NCBI GenBank assembly: GCA_021786915.1
Contig: JAJYMP010000614.1
Coordinates: 1-15,413 of the forward strand
Reading direction: 5' to 3'
DNA length: 15,413 bases
Source of the DNA: Chloroflexota bacterium
Lineage (GTDB): Bacteria > Chloroflexota > Limnocylindria > Limnocylindrales > CSP1-4
Numbering within the stretch: position 1 is the stretch's first letter; the number at the start of each line of letters is the position of its first letter. This document shows, piece by piece, positions 1 to 6,610 of this stretch. The notes under the pieces were generated by a model. The model was not told where the DNA came from. It did not search any database and saw only the letters and a program-made list of their open reading frames with translations. The position numbers and the translations under genes were made by a program.

Positions 1-6
1 GCCACA

Positions 7-240
7 CTAGCGCGGCTCTTCCGCAACCGGCTCAGCTGTGAGGTCTGCGGCGCTGGCCCCGTCGGTGGAGCGCCCGACGCCGACGCGCGGCCGCCGGCTC
101 GCGCGCAGCGCTTGCGCCTTCTCCTCCACAGCCTCGCGAAGCAGGGCCGAGACCGGCACACCGCGCCGGTCCGCCTCGGCCTCGAGCGTCCCGAGCGCAG
201 CGCTGGATGCGCTGACAGTCGTCCGTCTGATCTTCATCAT
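7..240 (-). CDS. Ribbon-helix-helix (CopG-like) antitoxin-type protein
   Basis: A 77-aa protein. Residues 3-10 form a short strand (KIRRTTVS) followed by two predicted helices (about 12-27 and 32-48), the layout of small ribbon-helix-helix repressors that serve as antitoxins. The C-terminal 25 residues are low-complexity and probably disordered, as toxin-binding tails often are. The reading frame could open at 258, but a promoter-like TTGCAC-18 bp-TAGCAT places transcription start near 242, so I chose the ATG at 240, which would be essentially leaderless. A second ATG follows directly. The stop overlaps a possible GTG start at 7-5 (TAGTG) of a gene running off the left edge; its first codons would read GTG-TGG. 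That is what one would expect of a co-translated toxin, but it cannot be confirmed here. Confidence 0.65.
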   Translation of the reverse strand: MMKIRRTTVSASSAALGTLEAEADRRGVPVSALLREAVEEKAQALRASRRPRVGVGRSTDGASAADLTAEPVAEEPR

Positions 241-248
241 GATGCGTG

Positions 249-278
249 ATGCTAGCACCCAGCATCGGAGGCGTGCAA
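249..278 (-). promoter_or_regulatory. Promoter of the RHH antitoxin-like gene
   Basis: On the minus strand, TTGCAC (278-273) and TAGCAT (254-249) are separated by 18 bp, a good match to a housekeeping sigma promoter. The -10 box lies 8 nt before the ATG at 240, the distance typical of leaderless transcripts. It resembles the promoter of the second toxin-antitoxin pair at 7764-7792, which has the same TAGCAT box. Confidence 0.5.
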
Positions 279-492
279 GGCGCCGAACAAGCAGGTGGCC
301 GGAGATCAGGTCGCCGCGGAGCTCTCGCGGACGGCCCGGAAGCCTGAGCCGTCCCCGAGATGCGTCATCGCCTTCCCACGTGAACTCGACCCTGTCAGCT
401 CGTCCTTGCGCGCTCGTGCGCCCACGGGTCCATCTCGACGATCCGCCACGTCCCGACCACCCCCACGCGCTCGCCTCCGGTCACGATCGTGC

Positions 493-1365
493 TCACTCGT
501 CCCGGAACAGGTCGAGTTGGGCTGGGTTCGATCCAGCCTCGCGGTGCGTTGGGTGGGACGCCAGCGCATCCCGCCGGGCGCGACGCGAGATCGAGCGGCG
601 AACCTTGGCATCGGGATCGACGGCGGCCAGCGATCGCGCCAGTTCGGCATCGAAGGCGGCGAGGAGGTCGAGCGCCTGGATCCTGACCGACCCACGCGGC
701 CAGCCAAGGCCGCGCTCGATCGCTCGCCGGGCCGTGCGGTCATCGAGGACCTCGATGGCGTCGAGCACGCCGGCCATCACCGCCGCACCGCCACGGGAAT
801 CCAGCTCCAGCGCACGACCGGCCAGGGACGCCAGCCTGCCTGGGTCCCGTCGCAGGTCGGTCGCGGCAGCCCAGCGGCGCAACGGCGGCGCGATCGGGCG
901 CTCCATGGACACCGGCGAGTCCGGATCGATGCGCACGAGCCTCGGGCCGCGCGTGTCGGGCGCATCTCCGAGGTCGATCTCGAGCCACTCCGCGCTCACC
1001 CACCCGGCCGGATACGTGACCCGGTAGCGATCGGACCACAGAAAGCACTCGATCAGCTCGCCGATGTCATCGTCGCCCAGGATGCCGGTCTCGACCAGGG
1101 CCGCGACCAGTCGCCCGCTTTCGCGATCCCAGCGCCGGTCGGTGCACAGGAGAAGTGCGGTGCTCAGTGCGTCGGGCTCGCCGGACCCGTGGTGCCGCTG
1201 GAGCAGTCCGACGGCCTCGAAGAGCTGGCCATAGCGCAGGCCAGGCCCGAGGATCAGCGTGCGCCGCAGGTCCTCGACGCTCGCCGCAGTGTGAAGGGCG
1301 ATCAGGTCCTCAAGAGGGCCGTACTCGCCGAGCTCCTCGTCCGCGTCCAGGTGGTGCTTCGCCAT
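493..1365 (-). CDS. HEAT-like helical protein with C-terminal sliding-clamp-binding motif
   Basis: A 290-aa protein I cannot assign to a named family. Its N-terminal 20 residues are acidic. Most of the rest reads as amphipathic helices, and about residues 175-265 look like two to three HEAT-type repeats: alternating leucine/alanine helices around Asp-Asp-Arg-Thr-Ala and Asp-Pro-Asp-Ala-Lys turns. The last eight residues, 283-290, contain QLDLF (283-287), an exact match to the bacterial beta-clamp-binding consensus QL(S/D)LF, in an exposed position three residues from the end. This hints at a replication- or repair-associated role, but no catalytic motif is visible. It is transcribed divergently from the SEC-C gene at 1516, with 150 bp between them. 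The ATG at 1365 has no well-spaced Shine-Dalgarno sequence (GGGAG abuts it directly), so the start is less certain than the frame. Confidence 0.75.
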   Translation of the reverse strand: MAKHHLDADEELGEYGPLEDLIALHTAASVEDLRRTLILGPGLRYGQLFEAVGLLQRHHGSGEPDALSTALLLCTDRRWDRESGRLVAALVETGILGDDDIGELIECFLWSDRYRVTYPAGWVSAEWLEIDLGDAPDTRGPRLVRIDPDSPVSMERPIAPPLRRWAAATDLRRDPGRLASLAGRALELDSRGGAAVMAGVLDAIEVLDDRTARRAIERGLGWPRGSVRIQALDLLAAFDAELARSLAAVDPDAKVRRSISRRARRDALASHPTHREAGSNPAQLDLFRDE

Positions 1366-1515
1366 CTCCCCAGTGCCGTCGTCGTCAATTCCCGCCAGTG
1401 TTCCTGGACACGATCCATCTCGGAAGATGCGCCGTCAAACGGGACTCCACCAGCCCGCCGGTTCAGGCGACAATGTGGCGATTTCCCGCCCTGTTGCCTG
1501 CCACTGGATTGGCTG

Positions 1516-4068
1516 ATGACCCGAACGACGATCGCCGACTACGCGGCTGAGCTGCTTGCGGAGCATCGCGCGCTCCCTGGACCGGAGCTCGGGCGTCTGA
1601 TCGCCGCCCGAGGACTGACCCGAGCCAAGGACCCGGCTCGAGCGGTTTCGCGCGCCCTCGGGGTCGATCGGCGGTTCCACCAGCTCGAAGATGGGAGGTG
1701 GGCCGTTCCGGGCCAGCTGCTGCGTGGAATAGCGTTGACCCACCGGCTCTCGGCGGCAGAAGTCGCAGCCGATGTCCTGGCCCTGACGCCCGACCTCGCC
1801 CCGTTCACCCCCGTCGCTTCCGACGGCCTGCTCCTGCCGGACGGGCGGCCGCTCGCGATTCTCTGGGACGAGGCCGCTCGCGATGCCAGTGGCACCGACA
1901 CGGACGCAGCGCTGCAGGGTCCGCCGGGCTGGCTCGAGGGCATGTCCGCCGGCCAGCTTGTCGAGGTGCGACTGACCGGCGGGCTCCTCCGCGTGGAGCA
2001 CGCATCCCAGCCGCCTGCGCGCTCCCGGATTGCGGCTCGCCGACTCGTGGAGGCGGCCCGGACGCGGCTCTCCGAACAAGCCGCAGCCGATGTGCTGCTC
2101 CTGCCCCCGGCCGTCTCTCTCGAGACCCTCGTCTTCGATCTCCTCGTGGATGATGCCGGCCTGTTCGATGATCCGCTGCCGCCCGTCGGCGAGGCGTTCG
2201 TAGCGGCTGGCCTCGAGGTGCACCGCGGCTTCGTGGGCCTGCCTGGGACGGATTGGGACGCTGTCGACGAGTTCCTCACATTCGACGATACCGATCTGGA
2301 CGACGCCGACGACGCGGATATCTTCGACGGCGAGGGGCCTGAGCTCGCCCTCGATCGCGAGATGATCGAGGCGTTCAACCTGGACCAGGCGGAGGTCGAA
2401 GGACTGCGGATCGTCCTCGGCGCGTATGACCTTGGCCAGCGACTTGGGGGCATCGACAGCCCCGAGACCAATGCCAGCCTCGCGCGCATGCTCGAGTGGC
2501 CCGGGATTGCCCGGGTCATTGCCGTCATGGCCTGGTCCCATCCGGAGCTCGAGCCGTTCGTGGCCGCCATCGCGGCGGCGGCCGTCGGCCGCCACGCGGC
2601 GGGTCCGCGCTTTGTCCTGGGGACCTTCGCGGAGGCGCGCGAGGATGTGGCCGCGGCCGAACGCCTGTACCGGTCCGCGCTCGAAGCAGATCCAGGGAAC
2701 CAGCCGGCGCTCGTCGCGATCGCTCGATACGAGACTGATCGTGGCAACTACGCCCAGGCGCTCGAGCACTTGCGGACGGCGCTGGTTCCGGCCGGGGACT
2801 CCGAGCGCACCTGGCTCGAACGGCACGTGAAGCCGGCGGTGACAAGGGTCGGGCGGAACGAGCCCTGCCCGTGCGGGTCCGGTCGAAAGTACAAGGTGTG
2901 TCACCTGAACGCGCCGAACGAGAATCGAACCGTCGACCCATCGGCCGCCCTCCTGCACAAGCTTGACGCGTGGCTCGCCCAGCCGAACATGCAGCGCGCG
3001 GGCGACGAGTTGCTCGACGAGGTCGGGGCGGGGTCACAGGCGGCACTCGAAGGCGTCGATCCGATGGTTGCCGACGTCGTGCTCCATGACCGGGGCGGCT
3101 TGGGCCAGTTCCTCGCTGTGCGTGGCGCCCTCCTTCCAGAGGCGGAGCGGGCGCTCTGTGCCACCTGGCTCCTGACCCGCCGAACGCTGTACGAGGTGGT
3201 ATCGGTTCGCCCCGGCAGCGCGGTCACGCTCCGGGACCTCCGATCCGACGACGGCGGCGTGGAAGTGCTCGACCGTTCGATCTCCGGTCACGTCCAGCCG
3301 CTCGATCTCGTCTGCCTCCGCCTGATGCCCAACGGCGCGGGCGGCGTCGTGGCGGCCGATGGCATCCTCATACCGCGCCCGCAGCGGCGACAGGTCCTCG
3401 ACCTGCTGAACGCCGGCGACGGCGTCGCCCTGCTGCGCTGGATGGTCACACCCCCGCCGAGGCCGAGGCTCGCCAACACCGAGGGCGAACCCCTGCAGCT
3501 CATGACCGTGGTGTATCGGCTGCCCGACCCCGCCGCTGCGGCGGCCGCCCTCGGACGGAAGCTCCAGGCCGACGGGCGCAATCGGTTCGTCGAAGTGGTC
3601 GTTCGCCACGGTCAGGAGTGGATCCGTGGCTCGATCACGCTCGACGGCGATCGGGCGACGATCGACGCCAATTCGGTCAAGCGCGCGACGAGGCTGGGGC
3701 GGACGCTCCTCCGGGCGGCACCCGACGCGCGCCTGGTTCGGCGTGTGGAACGAGCCATTGACGAGGCGATGGAGGAGGAGCGGGCGAAAGGTCCGGCGGC
3801 GGAGCCGATCGACGTCGCCGCTCACCCCGAGCTGGCGCTGGCGATGGACGAGTTCATGCGAAGGGCCGAGAGGAACTGGATCGACGAGGCCGTCCCGGCG
3901 CTCGGTGGCCTCACGCCCCGCCAGGCAGCAGCGGATCGTCGAGTCCGCCCCGAGCTCGAGGCGCTGCTCGACGACTTCGCATGGCAAGATCGTCAGGCAC
4001 ACGCGCCCGGGCTCATGGACCCAGCCCGCATCCGCGCCCTCCTTGGCCTTCGCGAGCGGAGTGTCTGA
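1516..4068 (+). CDS. Winged-helix/TPR/SEC-C zinc motif protein
   Basis: An 850-aa protein. Residues 5-70 resemble a HARE-HTH-type winged helix (helix-rich region, then RFHQLEDGRWAVP as the wing). Residues 254-275 are strongly acidic. Residues 366-424 look like two TPR-type repeats (DVAAAERLYRSALEADPGN, then NYAQALEHLRTAL). Residues 445-463 form a complete SEC-C zinc motif, GRNEPCPCGSGRKYKVCH, with three Cys and one His to bind zinc. The C-terminal half has no motif I can name except LGGLTPRQAA near residue 795, a phrase I recall from C-terminal parts of other SEC-C proteins. SEC-C motifs occur in SecA and in many accessory proteins and mediate protein or nucleic-acid contacts. The frame is open from 295, but that extension is antisense to the neighbouring gene and has non-protein-like composition, so I start at the ATG at 1516. 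No clear Shine-Dalgarno sequence precedes it. Confidence 0.8.
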   Translation: MTRTTIADYAAELLAEHRALPGPELGRLIAARGLTRAKDPARAVSRALGVDRRFHQLEDGRWAVPGQLLRGIALTHRLSAAEVAADVLALTPDLAPFTPVASDGLLLPDGRPLAILWDEAARDASGTDTDAALQGPPGWLEGMSAGQLVEVRLTGGLLRVEHASQPPARSRIAARRLVEAARTRLSEQAAADVLLLPPAVSLETLVFDLLVDDAGLFDDPLPPVGEAFVAAGLEVHRGFVGLPGTDWDAVDEFLTFDDTDLDDADDADIFDGEGPELALDREMIEAFNLDQAEVEGLRIVLGAYDLGQRLGGIDSPETNASLARMLEWPGIARVIAVMAWSHPELEPFVAAIAAAAVGRHAAGPRFVLGTFAEAREDVAAAERLYRSALEADPGNQPALVAIARYETDRGNYAQALEHLRTALVPAGDSERTWLERHVKPAVTRVGRNEPCPCGSGRKYKVCHLNAPNENRTVDPSAALLHKLDAWLAQPNMQRAGDELLDEVGAGSQAALEGVDPMVADVVLHDRGGLGQFLAVRGALLPEAERALCATWLLTRRTLYEVVSVRPGSAVTLRDLRSDDGGVEVLDRSISGHVQPLDLVCLRLMPNGAGGVVAADGILIPRPQRRQVLDLLNAGDGVALLRWMVTPPPRPRLANTEGEPLQLMTVVYRLPDPAAAAAALGRKLQADGRNRFVEVVVRHGQEWIRGSITLDGDRATIDANSVKRATRLGRTLLRAAPDARLVRRVERAIDEAMEEERAKGPAAEPIDVAAHPELALAMDEFMRRAERNWIDEAVPALGGLTPRQAAADRRVRPELEALLDDFAWQDRQAHAPGLMDPARIRALLGLRERSV

Positions 4069-4354
4069 GAAGGGCGGCTTCGCACGGCAAAGGTCACAGT
4101 CGTCGACCATTACCTTTCCGGTCGCGTATGTGTTGCCCCTTTTCCACGCATGATCGACATCACCGATCATCCTGCGCGACCTTCGCGCCAACCACTTCAT
4201 CGCCGTCAACGGCGGGCCGGGACGACCGACGACGTATCGGCGTGCCGCCGAGTAGAGCTTCGTGACCCAGAGGCCGGCGAACATCGGATCGCCCGGTGTT
4301 CCGCTCTACAACCGTAGTGGCCACCGGATCCGTGCTGGCGACCGCCGCGGATTG
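4069..4354. other. Non-coding stretch left of the first tRNA-linked repeat
   Basis: No convincing gene. Short open frames here read into the SEC-C gene in other frames or lack family features. Two inverted repeats are visible: ATGATCG at 4150-4156 pairs with CGATCAT at 4164-4170 (7-nt loop, no T-run), and GTAGAGC at 4252-4258 pairs with GCTCTAC at 4303-4309. The first could end SEC-C transcription, but it lacks a U-tract. The second belongs to a group of TAGAGC-type motifs that cluster near both tRNA copies. Confidence 0.4.
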
Positions 4355-4454
4355 GAGCGTAGAACGGGAAGCCGACGCTCTGTCCACGCTCGAACGGTAT
4401 TATCTGGGCTCGCGCGCCTGTAGCTCAGTGGATAGAGCGTCGGCCTCCGGAGCC
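4355..4454 (+). repeat. 100-bp direct repeat, left copy (tRNA-linked)
   Basis: Matches 8918-9017 over 100 bp without gaps; I count five mismatches (about 95% identity). It covers about 59 bp upstream of a tRNA-Arg gene and the tRNA 5' half. Identity stops abruptly after GGAGCC in the 3' strand of the anticodon stem. The unit between copies is about 4.56 kb and holds only accessory genes. A boundary at the anticodon stem-loop is typical of tyrosine-recombinase attachment sites, but here the 5' half is duplicated, not the usual 3' half. Confidence 0.85.
4414..4454 (+). pseudogene. Truncated tRNA-Arg(CCG), 5' half only
   Basis: Bases 1-41 of the tRNA-Arg at 8977 are present, with one change (CAGTGG for CAGCGG in the D loop): acceptor 5' strand GCGCCTG, D arm, and anticodon stem-loop with CCG. 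After 4454 the sequence is unrelated, with no T arm, acceptor 3' strand or CCA, so no functional tRNA can form. Confidence 0.9.
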
Positions 4455-4483
4455 TGACCGCCTGAGCGTAGTGACCGCCCGAG
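4455..4483 (+). repeat. Two 12-bp tandem repeats with 17-bp period at the tRNA break
   Basis: TGACCGCCTGAG (4455-4466) and TGACCGCCCGAG (4472-4483) differ at one base and have a 17-bp period. The first begins exactly where similarity to the intact tRNA ends. They could be protein-binding sites at an element end, or coincidence. Confidence 0.5.
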
Positions 4484-4521
4484 TGGGACCCCAAGCGAAA
4501 CGGGTGGAGTTTTACGCTCTA

Positions 4522-4541
4522 CGACTCGAACGGGCGAGTCG
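4522..4541. repeat. Perfect 7-bp inverted repeat downstream of the DUF4062 gene
   Basis: CGACTCG (4522-4528) and CGAGTCG (4535-4541) flank a 6-nt loop, 24 bp past the stop of the minus-strand DUF4062 gene. It could act as a transcription end for that gene, but no T-run follows on the minus strand, so a Rho-independent terminator is not supported. Confidence 0.35.
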
Positions 4542-4564
4542 AATTGCCCGATCTGGACGACGCC

Positions 4565-5659
4565 TCAATACCGGAAGGCATCTCGGAAGGCAAGGATCAG
4601 CCGCGTAGCGAGCTCGCCTCCGACCTCATTCGCGGCCGGCCCCAGTGAGCCTGCTGGGACAGTGTCCCGCGGCTCGACCAGCGCGTCCTTGTTCTGTCTA
4701 AAGCCCGGTATGGACGCCGAGTTCCGACGGCCGAGGTCGCCGATCCGTCCCTCCACGACCGAGCCCAGGCCGTGGAGCCCGATCGCCAGCGCCACAGGGC
4801 TCGGAGCGGGCACGAGATCGGACGCAATCCTGAGCATCGCTGCGATCCGCTCGGCGAGATCGGCCGGGTCGAGGATCACGCCGAGCATGTCTGAGGGCAT
4901 CTCGTCCCAGATGGAGATTGCGCCCGCGGCGGTCACACCCAGACCGCGAATGGGTACGTTTCGATCGGGACGGGTGGCCGCGTGGGCGGCGGAGTTGGCG
5001 AGGCCGGTGTCGAGCGCCTGGGCGTCGTCGAAGTAGCCGTGGTCGCGCCCAAGCCGGGCGAGCCGTCCTGGCAGGGCGGACAGCGTGGTCGCGGTCGTCG
5101 TCGTGGGTGTCAGCGGGATCGCGATGAGCTCAAGAATCGTCGCGTTTGAGCGCCACCCATGCCGCTCAAGAGATCTCCAGGGCGCGGAAACTGGCGGCGC
5201 GAGCGGTTCGAAGCGGAGAGCGGTCGGTGCCTGCTCGAATTCGCGAATCGCCCGCGCCACCTCGGCGAGAAGCTCGGTCGCGCTCGTGAATCCATTCCGA
5301 AAGATCCCGTTGGAATAGGCCTCGATCCGCCCCACGAACTCGGCCTGAGCGGGTTCCAGCGTGACCTCACGCTTGCGAAATGCGCGAATCGGGATCCCGC
5401 GGCGCTTTGCGACGGTGAACTCCTCCTCGGTCGGCGCCTTACCTGTCTCGGGGAGCGGGTCACCGTAGTGCTCGCCGATTAGCAGGATGTAGACGTCTGC
5501 GGCCTCGACGCCGTCGAGGCAAGCCTGTCGCGATGGGACCGACTGGGCGGTGAAGTCCTCGAACCGGCGGGGCTCGTGCCCGAGCGCCTGGATCATGCCG
5601 GGCAGGGCATCGCGCTCCTCCTCGAGCCCACGACGAACCGAGCTGATGAACACCTTCAC
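4565..5659 (-). CDS. DUF4062 (TIR-like) domain protein, candidate immune effector
   Basis: A 364-aa protein. Residues 1 to about 95 match the DUF4062 fold: KVFISS opening strand, RxxLEEER helix, a central hydrophobic strand VYILLIG followed by EHYGDPL (62-69), and PTEEEFTVA (76-84) at the position where the family has its conserved Ser/Thr-x-Glu-Glu motif. DUF4062 is a TIR-related domain often fused to STAND NTPases or other sensors in prokaryotic defence proteins. Residues 140-364 are unrecognised; I see no Walker motif and no membrane segment. The frame extends upstream to 5758, but that part is Arg-rich and overlaps the divergent gene. GTG at 5659 starts exactly at the domain (VKVFISS) and has a -10-like GACACT 6 nt upstream, fitting a leaderless start. 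Its partner at 5701 is divergent, 41 bp away. Confidence 0.8.
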   Translation of the reverse strand: MKVFISSVRRGLEEERDALPGMIQALGHEPRRFEDFTAQSVPSRQACLDGVEAADVYILLIGEHYGDPLPETGKAPTEEEFTVAKRRGIPIRAFRKREVTLEPAQAEFVGRIEAYSNGIFRNGFTSATELLAEVARAIREFEQAPTALRFEPLAPPVSAPWRSLERHGWRSNATILELIAIPLTPTTTTATTLSALPGRLARLGRDHGYFDDAQALDTGLANSAAHAATRPDRNVPIRGLGVTAAGAISIWDEMPSDMLGVILDPADLAERIAAMLRIASDLVPAPSPVALAIGLHGLGSVVEGRIGDLGRRNSASIPGFRQNKDALVEPRDTVPAGSLGPAANEVGGELATRLILAFRDAFRY

Positions 5660-5665
5660 GGGACC

Positions 5666-5700
5666 AGTGTCACATGCCGGCCGACGGTAGGATCGTCGGC
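5666..5700. promoter_or_regulatory. Compact divergent promoter with palindromic operator
   Basis: GCCGACG (5680-5686) and CGTCGGC (5694-5700) form a perfect inverted repeat around a 7-bp centre that contains TAGGAT (5688-5693), a good -10 box. The right arm ends directly before GTG at 5701, so transcription from this box would start at or next to the start codon. On the other strand, GACACT (5671-5666) sits 6 nt before GTG at 5659. A protein bound to the palindrome would cover the -10 element and transcription start of the rightward gene. No clear -35 is visible for either gene. Confidence 0.55.
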
Positions 5701-6585
5701 GTGAACGATGAGTTCCTCGGTCAGGTCCGCGAACTGGCCGCCGACCCGACGAAGGCACCGGCGCTGCACGCCCTTCTACAGGCCGAGGTCGCGCGCGTCA
5801 TTGAGGGAATGCACGACGAGTCCCTTTCCGCTGGCGTCCAGTACTCCGACGACGAGCTCGCTCGTCGTGTCGCCGCCTACGAGACGCTGGCGGAGGACCT
5901 CGCGCGCGCGGCCGCGCTCGTCGCCTACTGGGGCAGGACCACGGACGATCGCCTTGTGCCGGGCATCGTCGCGCGCCTGGCCAACGCGATGGACCGAGGC
6001 AATGGGGTCACCGTCTGGCTCGAGTTGTTCCTCTATCCGGCCGTGCTCGTGCTCTACGGCGGCGGCCTCGGCGCGGTCATCGGGAGCCGAGAGGAACAAC
6101 TCGCGCCCCTGCTCGACTCCGCCACCATTCGAGATCAGGGCGAATGGAAGAAGGTGGCGCTCGTGCTCAGCGGGGTCGCGGCCATCAGCAGCAAGGTCGC
6201 GATGCGCCTTCCGGGACTCGACCGGCGGCACACGGCGACGAGCGACCACCTGTGCGAAGTCGAGCGGCCATGGGTCGAGGAGCTGGAGCCCGATCAGGAG
6301 TCGTATGAGCGGTCTTTCGACCGATGGGAATACCTCCTCGGGCTCGCGATGTTCGACCTCACTCGGCAGGCGCACGGCCGCGGCTACGCGCCGGTGGGCC
6401 GCTTGAGTTGGCGCGGCAACTACGGCGGCGGGATCGAGGTGGCGCTCGAGCAAGAGGTCGCGTCGGCGGGTCCGACGTGGCCGCTGCTCCGTGCTGGCCT
6501 CTTCGGCCGCGATCCGGCACGCCTCGCTGAAGCGGTTGCCGGCTGGCACAACTACATCGTCGAGGCCCGCAGCCAGCCCTGGTAG
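5701..6585 (+). CDS. Sensor-like partner of the DUF4062 protein (function unknown)
   Basis: A 294-aa protein from GTG 5701; an ATG at 5674 in frame would add nine residues, but the -10 box TAGGAT lies between them, favouring 5701. Around residues 104-127, WLELFLYPAVLVLYGGGLGAV is hydrophobic enough for a membrane or buried helix. Around residues 213-250 are SFDRWEYLLGLAMFDL and then YAPVGRLSWRG. I recall this pair of patterns (YPA-x-LLLY-x-GG, then FDRFEYLL and PVGRF-x-W) from C-terminal parts of large bacterial proteins with N-terminal SIR2, TIR or similar effector domains; this is memory and was not searched. If right, this gene encodes the sensor/accessory part on its own, next to a separate TIR-like effector. 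The stop lies 25 bp from the stop of the convergent PIN-like gene. Confidence 0.75.
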   Translation: MNDEFLGQVRELAADPTKAPALHALLQAEVARVIEGMHDESLSAGVQYSDDELARRVAAYETLAEDLARAAALVAYWGRTTDDRLVPGIVARLANAMDRGNGVTVWLELFLYPAVLVLYGGGLGAVIGSREEQLAPLLDSATIRDQGEWKKVALVLSGVAAISSKVAMRLPGLDRRHTATSDHLCEVERPWVEELEPDQESYERSFDRWEYLLGLAMFDLTRQAHGRGYAPVGRLSWRGNYGGGIEVALEQEVASAGPTWPLLRAGLFGRDPARLAEAVAGWHNYIVEARSQPW

Positions 6586-6610
6586 ACGGCGCCGCAGCTG
6601 TGCCTCCAGA

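Noticed and set aside
295..1515. Upstream extension of the SEC-C frame by 407 codons
   Set aside because: It is antisense to the 290-aa gene, has Arg/Pro/Ser-rich composition without domain features, and the winged-helix domain begins at 1516.
1435..2958. 507-codon open frame on the minus strand
   Set aside because: Shadow of the SEC-C gene; composition is typical of antisense frames in GC-rich DNA and no motif is present.
3034..4284. 416-codon minus-strand frame reaching into the non-coding stretch
   Set aside because: Mostly antisense to the SEC-C gene. The first 70 codons lie in the gap and contain a Cys-x-x-Cys, but there is no ribosome site or family pattern.
4414..4489. A second functional tRNA-Arg
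   Set aside because: Only bases 1-41 match; what follows cannot complete the anticodon stem, T arm or acceptor stem.
5660..5758. Longer N-terminus of the DUF4062 protein (start at 5758)
   Set aside because: It would overlap the divergent gene and its promoter; the added residues are Arg-rich, and the domain begins at GTG 5659.
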